Shown here piece by piece: positions 12,001 to 23,960 of a DNA stretch of 64,000 bases. A model generated the notes under the pieces. The model was not told the origin of the DNA. It saw nothing but the letters and a program-made list of their open reading frames with translations, and did no database searches. The stretch comes from Owenia fusiformis (taxonomy: Eukaryota; Annelida; Polychaeta; Sabellida; Oweniidae). Position numbers and translations under genes: made by a program. The DNA lies in NCBI GenBank assembly GCA_903813345.2, contig CAIIXF020000001.1, forward strand, positions 26,523,915-26,587,914. The letters run 5' to 3'. Numbering within the stretch: the stretch's first letter is position 1; each line of letters begins with the position of its first letter.

Positions 12001-13681
12001 TGAATAAATGTCTCTCTGATATCATCATGTGACCCACCTACAATATATAAGCAACTGAATGACATCTCTTTGATATCACCATGTGACCCACCTACAATAT
12101 ATAAGCAACTGAATGACATATCTCTCTGATATTATCATGTGACCCACCTACAATATATAAGCAACTGAATGACATATCTCTGATATCATCATGTGACCCA
12201 CCTACAATATATAAGCAACTGAATGACATCACTCGGATATCATCATGTGACCCACCAACAATATATAAGCAACTGAATAAATGTCTCTCTGATATCATCA
12301 TGTGACCCACCTATAATATATAAGCAACTGAATGACATATCTCTCTGATATCATCATGTGACCCACCTACAATATATTAGCAACTGAATGACATCTCTCG
12401 GATATCATCATTTGACCCACCTACAATATATAAGCAACTGAATAAATGTCTCTCTCAGATATCATCATGTGACCCACCTATAATATATAAGCAAATGAAT
12501 GACATATCTCTCTGATATCATCATGTGACCCACCTTCAATATATAAGCAACTGAATAAATGTCTCTCTCAGATATCATCATGTGACCCACCTATAATATA
12601 TAAGCAACTGAATGACATATCTCTCTGATATCATCATGTGACCCACCTACAATATATTAGCAACTGAATGACATCTCTCGGATATCATCATTTGACCCAC
12701 CTACAATATATAAGCAACTGAATAAATGTCTCTCTCAGATATCATCATGTGACCAACAATATACATGATTGACGAAAAAACTGTCTTAACACCTCTGATA
12801 CCATTATGTGACTCACCTACTATACATTGACAAATGACTGAGCATTCTCCACATTGATCCAGGGGGGAATAACCCCAGAGTTAAAAGTATTGAGATGACA
12901 TATGTCTCTGATTGGTCAAAATTGACAGAATGGTGGCCTCAAAATTTTTGAAATACACTTCAAACAAAAAGATTCGAACAAACGAAGGTGGTATGCGAGT
13001 ACATAAATATGTCTGTTATCTCTAAAGCTCTTGGGCTTTCTCTCCTTTTACACTGAACTACACTCAGTATTTGCATTCAATAACCTTTGTCTAGGGATAC
13101 ATTGAGACTTAATGTACTCACCTCCTGCAAGGTCTGCCTTAAGTAACTGGACCTCTGCCTTTAGTTGATCATTTTCCTCCTCAAACTCTGCTGTTAGTGT
13201 CTCCCTTTCTTCTGAGAGACTCCTGATATGTTCAACATAGTTTTCCACCTCTTTCATCTCATCAGCCTGCTTCAGTCTCAATATACCCATGTTGTCTAAG
13301 GCACCTTTAAGGTTGACCTAGAATTTAGAAATAGAGGATGCAATTAATGATGGAGTCAGGCTTCAGTCTAAATATAACCGTGTTATATATGTTAAAACCA
13401 TGGTTATATATAGACTTTAAGGTTGGCCTAGAAATAAAATGGCACCATTTATCATGAAACCTTCAGATTTCAGTATCAATGGACTCATATTATCTGAAGC
13501 ACATTTAAGGTTGGCCTACAGGTTGGTATAGATTATTTCATTTTAATAATTTTTTGATACAACCTACCTCTGACTCTAAGTAAAGAGACCACACATGCTG
13601 GAGCTTCTGTTCTATTGTGCCACTAGAAACCACTCCATGCTCTTTCAGCTTGCGATCAATGTCACGTAGGTCCCCCATGAT
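6060..13681 (-). CDS. Coiled-coil protein gene, 11 exons, about 701 aa (possibly CCDC30-like)
   Basis: Exons in transcript order: 13568-13681 (ATG at 13678), 13122-13317, 10947-11149, 10497-10652, 10200-10302, 9615-9757, 9202-9333, 8823-8936, 7635-7958, 6723-7164, 6060-6241. Every junction has AG/GT and matching phase, including three split codons. The N-terminus (MGDLRDIDRKLKEHG...WSLYLESE) is followed by long Glu/Lys/Gln-rich heptad-like helices through to the end. A more distinctive block, THDDIKEMLSQQGLE then TEQIAYLLVERAKLMDDLE, lies in exon 3. A CCDC30-like identity is a memory-based guess from this pattern, not established. In the last exon, reading past a weak GTAAAA donor gives 11 more residues and a TGA at 6060, with AATAAA 34 bp further on. 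If that donor is used, the gene continues. Function unknown; probably structural. Introns 1 and 2 carry copies of the following exon edge. Confidence 0.75.
8640..8765. repeat. Dispersed repeat, second member of the 4700-4820 family
   Basis: Contains GAACACCAAC, ACACCCTCCACGAAAGAG and AATAACAATATGTCACTATA followed by TGTGGTGGTGACAT, in an intron of the coiled-coil gene. Confidence 0.55.
10855..10940. repeat. Dispersed repeat, third member of the 4700-4820 family
   Basis: Contains ACAGACACCATGTTACAGAC, CACTATCCACAAAAAAAGAC and TATAACAATATGTCA. It abuts the donor side of exon 3 of the coiled-coil gene. Confidence 0.55.
11121..12775 (-). repeat. Splice-acceptor minisatellite, about 29 copies of 52-58 bp
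   Basis: Tandem array starting inside exon 3 of the coiled-coil gene (exon start 11149) and running about 1.6 kb into the upstream intron. On the minus strand each unit holds roughly 23 bp of intron end (TTGCTTATATATTGTAG) and about 33 bp matching the exon start (GTGGGTCACATGATGATATC versus GTGGAACACATGATGATATC). Every unit therefore repeats an AG acceptor. Two main unit types occur, ending GACATATCTCTCTG (56 bp) or AATAAATGTCTCTCTG (55 bp) on the plus strand. Blocks of units recur as higher-order repeats; the units around 12320-12480 reappear at about 12605-12755. A degenerate further copy sits near 12790-12830. Open frames across the array are products of the repetition, not genes. Confidence 0.95.
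13260..13530 (-). repeat. Diverged tandem copies of exon 2 start and its splice acceptor
   Basis: The start of exon 2 (exon 13122-13317) on the minus strand reads ...TTCTAG then GTCAACCTTAAAGGTGCC. Two further copies lie upstream in the intron: about 13363-13432 (TTTCTAG then GCCAACCTTAAAG) and about 13455-13525 (CTGTAG then GCCAACCTTAAATGTGC). The last still translates as ANLKCASDNMSPLILK beside the real VNLKGALDNMGILRLK, so the copied part includes about 50 bp of exon. The copies are much more diverged than the array at exon 3. Confidence 0.8.
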
Positions 13682-14683
13682 CTGAAAAATACATTGTTTC
13701 AATGTAACGTCAACAAAAATGGTAACAGGTAAAATCACTTCAAAATTTTAGAGATTTATTGCCTAAAATAGCCAAATTTTTGCTTTATTCGTGCATTGTA
13801 TCCTTGAGATAAGAGTCTTAGGGGTATTTAGGCAAATCCATTTTGGTAGGAGCACTCTGTTTGAGTTTGAAAACACACCATTTATTTATTACTGTCCGCA
13901 CTGTACAGCTTCCGGATTAAGGTTCTCAGGATTGTTACATTGATGACAGATGTGGGATCTGCCCTTGTTAATCAGTTACAATGGGACGTCTTCTTTCAAG
14001 GGGGGACAGTGTAATGATAGAGCAGTAGCATCACTTCGTGCAGGTCCTGGGTTTGATTCCTGCATATGGGGAATTGAATTTAGCATTCTCCCTTTCATCT
14101 AATACATGCTTTTTCTTAACACTTTGAGAGTGGGACTCTGATGACGAATTCTGATCAGAAAGACATAAACACATAGACTACAGATCATGATGCATGGTCA
14201 TTTGGTGGCACGAGAGATCATGATGGTGATGGTTTTGGGGATTTTTATTTTTGAAAAAATAAAACCTTCTTACCCTGATTTACTAGACAACCGACTTATT
14301 TCTGGATTAAAATCTCAGCCAGGCACTAAACACGCATATAATACAAACGCATGCATACTGGTAGTTAATTCGAACATGTCTTCCTATGTAGATTTCATCA
14401 AAATTAGGAGAGATCTTCTTGGTTAAAATTCAGTTGTTTACAACTTTACTCAGTCGGTGCTTCAGGTTCTGGCGCGTAGTCATATAATTCTACAAAATGT
14501 TAACTGATTGTGAATCTAGCTAATTCTGTACATAGTCACACCTCTATAAGATACAAAACAACACAATAATTTAATTTCTATACTTTACGATTGTGAAAAT
14601 ATGGAAGAAATGTATAAATCATTGTCAGTGTAGTAATTTTAGGGTCAGAAAGTAGTTTTGTATAGAGGGCGCTGTAAATTAAC
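13682..14683. promoter_or_regulatory. Divergent intergenic region between the coiled-coil gene and PSMB6
   Basis: The two genes lie head to head with about 1.0 kb between the acceptor of the first coding exon of one and the ATG of the other. The minus-strand ATG exon begins with an acceptor-like TTTTCAG, so a non-coding first exon probably lies here. I see no clear TATA box or CpG island. A GGGCGCTG stretch lies just before the PSMB6 ATG (ATTAACATGGCG). A shared bidirectional promoter is inferred from layout only. Confidence 0.45.
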
Positions 14684-17600
14684 ATGGCGAAAGTTGCAAG
14701 TCAAAATTTCGGACAAACAATGGGTGATTCGACAAGACCCGATTGGCTATCGGCTGAACATCTTACAGGGGTAAATAATTATATATTGTTCTTATAGAAA
14801 ATAATGACATTCGGTTTCAATAAGCTATACATGCTCTATTATAGCCGAGTATATTTCAGCCAAGTCATTGACAAACATATTATCGCCCACTTTTTTTTAA
14901 AAAATTCATCTAATGGACTAGATTTTGAGCAACACAATTGGTTAACGTTCATGGTAGAATGGGTGACACAGTCATTCTAATACTACTGGGCCGAATTACC
15001 GTCAAATGTAATTGGTCAATTGTAGCAATTTGATTGGTATTGAATTTGCACCCCCATTTTGACATAACAAATCTACCCCTCAGAACACCATTGTGGGAAG
15101 TCCTGCTATAACTAATCATATTTACCAGGTTATGGAAGTGAAATTCCCCTTTCATATCTTTGTGGCTATTGCGCATGCATCACACAAATTGATTGGTCCA
15201 GTCGCAAAATAAAGCGATACACAGATCTAGATCTAGAAACTGAATTTTATGATGGTCTTATTTGTGCAGTATTATCTGCCAGAATAAAACGTTTGAGGTT
15301 TGAATTATTTCTTCCTATATCATTCAGGGTGTTATCTGGGGCTTGTATGACTGCCAAAACTGGTTACTGTAATCATGATAAAGATGCATATTATTATGAA
15401 ATTACCCTCATGACCTCTTGATCAGTTCCTCAGAACTTAGTTGTCAAATTGTGAGGTCGAAAACTTATATGAATTGAAGATGAAAATCCAAACTATATCA
15501 GGAATTTCCTTACCTCTTATGGTCTCAGTAGTCATTAGTATGGATTTTAGAATTTTTTGAACTCTTCAGTCAGTTGTACTACTCCCATGTATCATTTACA
15601 TGGCCAGGATCACAATGGTCATGGTCAAAATGACCATTATCATGCTGAAATAGCTAGTTAAAGTTAAACGTTATCATTTTGGAAAGGTCAGAATATTTTG
15701 AATTTTTCAGAAAATGTGCCCAACATATTACTTTAAATGATATGAGCTTTGAAAATTTGAATTCATTTCTAGAAATTAAGAATAAATGAAAAAAACTGAT
15801 TTGAAAAGCTATCTCATATCCTTTTCATGACCACAATTTTTGTGTCAGACAATTTTTCTAATTTTCAAAGCTCCTATCATTTAAAGCAATACATTGGGCA
15901 CATTCTCTGAAAAATTCAAAATATTCTTTTCAGTGACCTTCCGGAAATGCTAACTTTTAATTTTTTTCAGTCATAATTTCAGAGGGCTAAAAAAATTGGT
16001 TGGATTTGCGCATATTAACTGAAAACACATGTGCGGTTAACAATTATCAACACAACTTTAACTTAAGATCCTTATGCGAATATTTCTTCTTATATAAGCT
16101 TTGAGTAAATCTATGATGAAAAAAGGAACTATTTTACAAAATTTGGGTTATTTTTTCATCTGCCTACCACTGCATGGGAGTTTGAGTAGAATTGTTACAT
16201 CAAATGTTAAAAAATAAGGGGAAATGCAATGAAATGGTATGAAGTGGTGGCCACAACCAAATTTTTGACTCGCAAACTAGTCTAGACCTGACTGGCATTT
16301 TTGATCTCTATTGTCAGAATTTCAAACAAAATGCTTTGACATTATTTTTTATTTCAGACATCTATCATGGCTGTGGAGTTTGCTGATGGTGTTATTATTG
16401 GAGCTGACTCCAGGACCACAACAGGGTAAAAAGTTATTTTTATTTTAAATACCATATGTTTTTTTTAAATAATCTTTTATTTATTTCAGTTCAACACATA
16501 TTACAATTGTACAAGTTTGACAATTCTTAAGTCACCAGAAGGCATAATATAAGAATGCAGGGTAGTTAGTGTAACTTACATAACAACTAACTTAAGATGA
16601 ACCTCACTTCATCTTGGGTGCAATGATTGGGGGAAAAACATGTATTTCCACACCCCACTGAATACACTTCATGAATGAAATGTTCAATGTCCATTTTTAT
16701 TCTGTTTTAGGTCATATATTGCCAACCGTGTCACAGACAAGCTGACAAAGGTGACAGATACAATCTATTGCTGTAGGTCAGGGTCTGCTGCAGATACACA
16801 AGCCATTGCTGACATTGTTTCATATCATCTAAACTTTCACAAGTAAGGTTTATGTCTCAGTCATTTAGACTTGGTGCGAAATGTTTTTAGCTGTGTGTAA
16901 AGTAACTCAGATTCTCAACTGGAGATGACCCTGTGTTAATGTAAAGTATTTTTTGTCCTTCCTGGTGAAAATGATGAAAATACTTGAATTTCTCCGATGG
17001 AAGTTCATCCATTATGTTAGAAAGACATTACGTCTTTATAACCAGGTGGGGACTAGTGAGATCATGAAGTTTATTTTTATTTAATTGTAACACTTTCTCT
17101 CTTGTCACCTCAATTTCAGATTCAAAGAAACATTAGTTCTTGTTTTAAAGAATAACTTATCTCAAACTCAAACATTTTGAAATGTTGTAGAATGGAGCTT
17201 GGTGAAGAGCCCCTTGTAAAGACTGCAGCCACTACATTTAAAGAACTCTGCTACAGTTATAGAGACAGTCTCAGTGCAGGTATTATATGTGCTGGCTGGG
17301 ATAAAAAGCTAGGAGGACAGGTGAGGAAAAGTTATCATATACTCTACTTTAAAAGTAGTATAGTGGAATCTCATTTTCTGTGAAGCGTAATTTTTAAAAT
17401 GAAAAAAGTTAAAGAGGGATTTAGTATACCCTTCATCTTTGCATCCATCATGACATATTTCAGATTCATCAACATTGGGTTTAGCGATTCATATTTTTTT
17501 AGTCATTATTTGATCCTTCACAGTTTTGTTGTTTTCCAGTTGAGTTAAGTGCTGAAATGGAAAGTTAGGATTTATAAAATTCAATGAATAATGTGATTTT

Positions 17601-19276
17601 GAACATCAAAGTACTGAAGATATTATTGCATTTGATATAACCCATGAGTTTAATATGCATACAAATATTATATATAATCATTCTAGCCAGCATTTAATGG
17701 GAACTTGCAGACAAATTGAAATGCTTGGGTCAATTGATGATCTTAATGCAGTCATTGCACACTTGGAAGTTCTGAAATACTTCACACAGTGCAAAATTTA
17801 CTTTGCATACCTTTTATCAGAATTCTAAAATACATTAATTATAGCTTGTCCCTATAAAATACATTATTTATAGCTTATCCTTCAAGAATAGTCTTATCTT
17901 TTTGAAGAGTATATCACAGATAGGCGATGAAGATTATGGTGTTCTGTCATGCATTTTAACTGTCCATCAACATTTTTTTGTAGGTCTATTCCATTCCTAT
18001 TGGCGGTATGTTAGTGCGCCAACCATTCTCCATCGGAGGTTCAGGTAGTACATACGTCTATGGACATGTGGACGCAACATTCAAAGAGGGCATGACAAGA
18101 GACGAATGCATCAAATTTGTATCAAATAGTAAGTACAGCAATCCTATATTTAAGTTATGTCAGACTGTCAGTGTATGGATTCTGTTGACTGGAGTATGCT
18201 ATACAACTTCTAAATGTTTTGCTCAAAGGTCCGGTACATCAGCATATTCTTTCACTTTCCTTCCCATGCTATTCTGGATCACTGCATTTAGAGGATGAAC
18301 TTTGTATATTGTTCACTTCTTATTGTTGTTGTATTTTATGATATATGTGTTTATATTAATTATTATTACATATTACAATGAAAAGGACTGAATGTTCTAT
18401 ACCACTACAATATATGTAATATCTGAGAAACAATATCTTATAAAGCTATGTAAAAATTTAAATCTATTTTGGGTATTATGATATTCTTGCATCTTTTAGA
18501 CTAAACCAATATTATATGGTCAACATAACACTGAGATTTTACGAAAATATGTTTTTACTGGAAATTGAAATGCATTTTTGAAGTATACATGAAGAATAAC
18601 TTGTTTTGCATATGAGGAGTAGTAATGTGCATATTTGAAAACTGCTGTACATGCAAACATATTCATGATTTCATGTCAAATAGATGTCACCTATTTCCAT
18701 TTTCTCTATGCAAATATAGTTAGTGCTCTTTAGTGCATTACTTGTTGTTTCTTGAAGTATGGAATTTTCTTATGAATATGATAATTACCACTCATTAAGG
18801 AAGACATTTGATTAATAATACAGTGTAAGCCCCTCGATAATTACAATTTTTCTCATAAATAAAATATATAGGGACAATGAACTTGGCATATGGTCCCAGA
18901 CTGGGAGAATCTCCTCATAGATTGATATATTTAAATATCCTTCAAATATAAACTTTTGAGAAAATAATGTGTTAATTTCAGGTGGTAAAATTGATGCTAT
19001 ACTTTTCACAATTTTGAGAAATGTTATGAATCCAATTACATTTTATTTTCATTTTGAAAATTAAGTAATGAATATTTAATAGATTGACCCCTATCCCCTT
19101 TAATGCTAAATATATATATATATATATACTCAAATTGTTGTATTTCAGCATTGGCCTTGGCTATGTTCCGTGATGGGAGCAGTGGTGGCATCATACGATT
19201 AGCAATCATCACAAAAGATGGAGTAGAACGTCAAGTTATCCTAGGAAATGAACTACCAAAATTCTTTGAAGGATAA
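14684..19276 (+). CDS. PSMB6: Proteasome subunit beta type-6 (20S beta1, caspase-like), six exons
   Basis: Exons 14684-14770, 16358-16425, 16711-16842, 17191-17320, 17984-18128, 19149-19276 join in phase to about 229 aa (human protein about 239). Exon 1 encodes exactly the 29-residue propeptide ending in LTG. The mature chain begins at exon 2 with the catalytic Thr1 ([23 protein letters not shown]). Asp17 and Lys33 (RVTDKL) of the catalytic centre are present. Arg45 (CCRSGSAAD), the basic residue shaping the acidic-substrate pocket, favours constitutive beta1 over the immunoproteasome homologue PSMB9. The [14 protein letters not shown] loop and SSGGIIRLA end are also conserved. It ends FFEG, shorter than the vertebrate tail. 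The subunit is a Thr protease in the inner beta ring of the 20S core and cleaves after acidic residues. AATAAA repeats overlap the stop. Confidence 0.97.
15587..15975. repeat. Fold-back repeat in PSMB6 intron 1 (copy 1)
   Basis: Inverted arms at about 15663-15756 (TTTTCAGAAAATGTGCCCAA, GATATGAGCTTTGAAAAT) and about 15859-15959 (ATTTTCAAAGCTCCTATCAT, TTGGGCACATTCTCTG). A second copy of the family lies at about 46690-47045. It shares the left shoulder (ATCATTTACATGRCCAGGATCACA). No coding capacity; probably a non-autonomous element. Confidence 0.75.
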
Positions 19277-19284
19277 TAAATAAA
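19275..19284 (+). promoter_or_regulatory. Overlapping AATAAA poly(A) signals at PSMB6 stop
   Basis: AATAAATAAA overlaps and follows the TAA stop, giving two overlapping hexamers. If used, the 3' UTR would be only a few tens of bases. Later hexamers could be used instead. Confidence 0.4.
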
Positions 19285-20877
19285 TGAGATCTGGACTTAA
19301 TAGACTATGATTGTTATGGTAGAGTTGTTCTGTTTCAGTGCTGATATATTTATGGCAATCAGCTGGTTAGTAAAAGATATCAATACCTGACCAACTGTAA
19401 CACATCAAAGATACAACAAAACAGAAAATGTGTTTGTCTGTTTTTACAGAAGTAGCTCACATGTAAACATCATTAATAATATAGACATTGCCAATATGTG
19501 AACCGTTATTGCAAACTAGCCTCAGTTCATGTTGAGAAAGAGATACAGACACTTACTGCAACATTCTCTTATTGTAGTTTCCAGATAAAATGTCCAAGCT
19601 GAGTTACATCGCCTTTCCTTGTACATTAATCATATTTATGGAAATTCTTAGATAACGGCAGACACATTGTATTATAGAGATATTACTTGAATCAATAAAA
19701 AGATAACAATAAAATTGATGTGTTTAATTTCTACAGGATCAGATTTAGAGTTGGGAATATATAATTTCACAGATCTGATTATAAATGGACAATTGAATGA
19801 ATGGAAATCCAGGGACTTAGTTAGATTAAACAGGAGGTTCACTCTCCATGTTTCTAATTTATCAAGCATAATATTAACTGAAAAATGTTCCCAATTCACC
19901 CCTAGTGCACTCTCGCGGAGTTCATCATCTGTTGTTTAACATTTATTTAAGCATGTATAATCTGTCGTTAATCAAGATGAAACGGTACTATTCTTTTGTG
20001 TTGAGGAATGAAATGTCATTTGGTAATTAGACGAATCTCTTATGACTGTATGACTGATACTCCAGGTATCACTCAACAATGAAGAATTGTAATTCACTTT
20101 GAGAGGTTGTGGTTACCGTTTGTTGACCTATCTGTCTGAATATGTTACTGTCAAATACAATTTCCTTCCAAGACATAGATTGTTATCTCTACTTCAGGGG
20201 TCCCCAGGCCATATATCATGAATGCACAATTGAATCTTCTAATATGTCATGCCCTTTGGAGAGTATGTTAGCACACACTTAGTTAACTTAGATGATCTGC
20301 TTAATCTAAGGCATTGGAAATAAAAATTACATAAACTGTTATGTACCAGAGAACTTGGCATTGGTTTTATTCAAATGGCTGGAATATTGACCAATTATCA
20401 GTTTCCTGAGTGTCATATATGATCAATTATCAGTTTGTAAGACTACAATACATGTCAAAATATAATTGGTTGCAATGGTCAATAACAATGTTTACTAAAT
20501 ACAAGTTCCTTATTCATATTTAATATCTACATAAATGTGTTAAATAACAGAACCTTTGACATTAACCATAGACATTATTAACAACAAAAAGTGAATTTCA
20601 TGTTCTAGTTCATGTTCCATATCAACTTTAATTTCAAACAAAATTGGTGTTCATGGTTTAAAGAATAAAGTGTTCCAATAGCTTCCCTTATAAAAATTAA
20701 TAAAGGACCCACGGTCCTGTGCTCACTAGTTTGGAACCTTCAGAGGAATGTATATCCTGACTTTCAAACAAATTTGATTTGGATTTGTAGTCTCGAACTT
20801 TGAGAAATTTAGATAGCACAGTTGTGTGACCTAGTTTGATGACCTTTGACCTAGAACATTTTGCATCCAGTATCCAG

Positions 20878-21230
20878 TATATCAGTATCATTTGTTTTAG
20901 AAAATGTACATGTTTGCGAAAAAATAGCTCAGAAGACAACAGAATCGTCGAGTTAATTCCTCACTTCAGTTACATTAACGGTTTGGGTTAAAAGTGCAGA
21001 TCTTAACTGTTTTTAACCGTTTTTGTAACTTAAGTGAGGAATTAAATCGACGATCCTGTTGTCTTCTGAACTATTTGTTCGCAAATATGTACATTTTCTT
21101 AAACATATGACACTGATACACGTGGGAATTCTGCCTACAACATGTGAAATAAGAAAAAAAGAAAAATCGTAGCTTCGATGTCCCGACATTTTGTTACCGA
21201 AACGGTTCGTAATCGAGTGGATCACCAGTG
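20878..21230. mobile_element. Truncated copy of CAC-ended fold-back element
   Basis: A near-palindrome centred near 20998 (GTGAGGAATTAAATCGACGA... and its complement). The right half runs intact to the family terminus GATCACCAGTG at 21230. The left half stops near 20878, where unrelated sequence begins. Same family as 37723-38263. Confidence 0.8.
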
Positions 21231-23689
21231 ATTTATACACGCAGGCTATGTATCAATTGCAAAATAAAAATATTGAATTCTTATTTGGTATTTGCGGTAG
21301 CAGATCTTACAGTCCCTACGGATAATTGCACTTGATGGACATAAAATAAAACATGTTGTTGTACCTTATCAGGCCACTGGATAAACCAAACTGCAAAGGA
21401 AGAGATTATTAGCTCTTTGAATGTGGTGGAATCTTAGGCCATCTAAAAGGTTAAACGATGATATTTATCATCAACCCATGCTGTAGCATTTTAAAGCCTT
21501 ACAATGAATCAGAATTTTATTGTTGTTATGTTGGAAGGCTTGTTGTTGATATTGAGTTATGGCTGTTTTAACTTGTATCTTCAATAAGTTATAACTTGTA
21601 TCTTCAATAAGTTATTACGTTTGAACAGTAGCAATATAATATATTTGTTTTTTTTCGTGCATGGATTTCATTCTGAATATCCATCCATTATATCATTTGT
21701 CATGTTTACATACACTGAATGTAATCAACCAGGAAAGCCTTGTTAGCCTTAAGCTGTTGTACTTGTTGTCCAAAGCAAGTTATGCTATGCTAAACGCCAT
21801 TCTGATTTATCATAGTTATAACGATACAAGACAAGATAGTCACACATAGCTAGGCAAGGCGTGTCTGATTCCAGCCAATCCGAACATAGTATTTCATATA
21901 ACTATAGTGCATTATATAACCAATCACCGCACCCAAGGTCATACATTGAATGGTTGTTAAGGTGACAACTAGACTACAGAATAGAGATTGATGCTTTGCC
22001 AACTTCAGAATTTCACACTTGGAAAAAGTTTCGTGTCTTTTAGTTGATTTCTTCCTATTTTCTATTATGATAGAAGGGTAAACGAAACCAAATTGAAGCA
22101 ATTCCCTTTCAACTTATCAACATTATTATTTATCTATTATTCTATATCCTTAGTTAACATGGATACACTATGCCTGAAGAAACTGTTTTTTCACGATCTT
22201 CAACTTTTGGCATGAGTCACTGAGCTACATTTACTTATCAGTCCAAAAAGTAATTATAAATAAGTCGAGAAAATGAGATCATTTCGATTAACTAGAACTA
22301 TTTATTAAGTATAATAAGAAAACAAAGCCCCAACACAGTAGCCCAAAAATAGTCTATTACAATCATGGCATACTGGAGTCTCAACTTATCAATTGTAAAT
22401 ATGAATCCTTGATTATGGTTAACGTCTCCTCCGCACAAAGTTGCAAGGGATATAGTCATGGTGAAGCCCTCCATTCGTCTGCCAGTCCGTGCCTGTATAC
22501 AATAACTCATGATCAAATATTCCTGAACACCAGTAATATTGTTTTTATTATATTTTTAAATGAACGCCAGTATGATCAATGTATACGTCCCTCCAAAATT
22601 AATTCCGATGGACGTATTTACCTCGGAAAATAAGTCCGAGGATTTGTAGCAGGCATGGTAGTCCGTCAGGAAAATACGTCCGTAGTCCGATCATTTTTCA
22701 TGTACGCGTATGTTATACTGTCAGGAATACGGACGATGATTCCACTGCCCTTGTTACACCAGTTCAAAATGGGGATTATATTTTGCTTACTCTCACTCTA
22801 CCTAAATTTCTTTTATTTTGAAATCTCAAATCGAAGAAAAGATCACTAATATAATCCTTTTGATTCGGTTTAATCTTATTTAGATTGGTGCCCTTTGATG
22901 ATCTTAAAAAACGATCCAAATGTGAAATTCTTATGAATTTGGGGATTTTTCCAAAAGTATATCTTCATTATTCAATCGAAAATATTTCTATCTAAAATAT
23001 TGGAAATGAAAAATAGCCCTTTAATGGAAACATAGGTTTTCGTTCGGATTTGCTACACCTAGAGGCTAGCGTTTTTCTAATTGCATAATTCCTAAAAATT
23101 AACAATCAAAGATAAGAAGTATAGGCTTGAATAATACGCCAACCTTTCAGCATATAACATCTGAACACATCACCAAGGTGATCTCTAACTAACCGGATGT
23201 TCCTATGAAGCCAACAACTGATTTACCATCACTCATATCTTTTTGAACCCCTCATTTGGAATACGTATATCAACCCCATAAAGATGCAGAGTCAATTTAG
23301 TCCAAACATCAAACGTAAAAGCCCCGTAAAACCACAAGTATCGTAAACTCGTATTTTAAGTAAAGAGAATATCGATATATTCAAAGGGTACACAGGTTGA
23401 TGTTTTATTTGGCGCGTCTTCCTTTCGAGGTCGATTCATGATATTCATCACTTTTGTAAATTAAAATGTCGGATATCTATTCATCTAGAAATATCAGCAA
23501 ATTAATTACTTCTTTGGTCCGAGGAACTTCGGTGATCATCTCAAAAGTAAAAACATTTATCCAAGGTTGAAATGGGAATTGTAATAAGCACGAGCAAAGT
23601 GGGACAACGTTTACATCTGGGAGGTAAAGCTACACATTTTAAGATAACTTGTACGTGAACGGTTTTTATGAACCTGGTAAGGAATTACT

Positions 23690-23960
23690 GCCCCTCCATC
23701 TCGTAATTGTGTTTTCCAGGGGCCTTATTACAGCCAAAGTATTTTCCTTTAAACTTCCATTATACTCAATCGTGTAAGTAAATACCAAGGAGGAGAGAAC
23801 ATACCCCAAGAGAATTCTACACGTTCACATAATATTACACATTCACACACAGAGTTCTCCGAAAAACGTGTTGCTAAACCTCCCTAATGTGTTTGTCGAG
23901 AACACCCGTAGGACATGATGAAATTGTATGTCACTTTAATTTTCGTTGAAAACCGTGGCT
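23690..23960. repeat. Dispersed repeat (partner at 48720-48980)
   Basis: Shares TTCCAGGG, TATACTCAATYGKGTAAGTA, TTCTACACGTTCA, AAACGTGTWGCTMAACCTCC and a following CGTTTTCATTGAAAA-like stretch with 48720-48980, same orientation, with substantial divergence. Confidence 0.6.

Noticed and set aside
11922-12310. Open frames with repeated GGSHDDIRE blocks as a repeat protein
   Set aside because: They arise because each repeat unit copies exon-start codons; frames break at 55-bp units and at the TAG of each acceptor.
11150-12775. CRISPR-like array of regular repeats
   Set aside because: Units are contiguous without unique spacers, and the setting is a eukaryotic intron-exon boundary; it is a minisatellite.
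14187-14426. Plus-strand 79-codon frame upstream of PSMB6
   Set aside because: No domain, no splice link to PSMB6 exon 1, and base composition like the surrounding intergenic DNA.
14684-19276. Immunoproteasome subunit PSMB9 instead of PSMB6
   Set aside because: Arg45 in CCRSGSAAD and overall similarity fit constitutive beta1; the likely host is an invertebrate.
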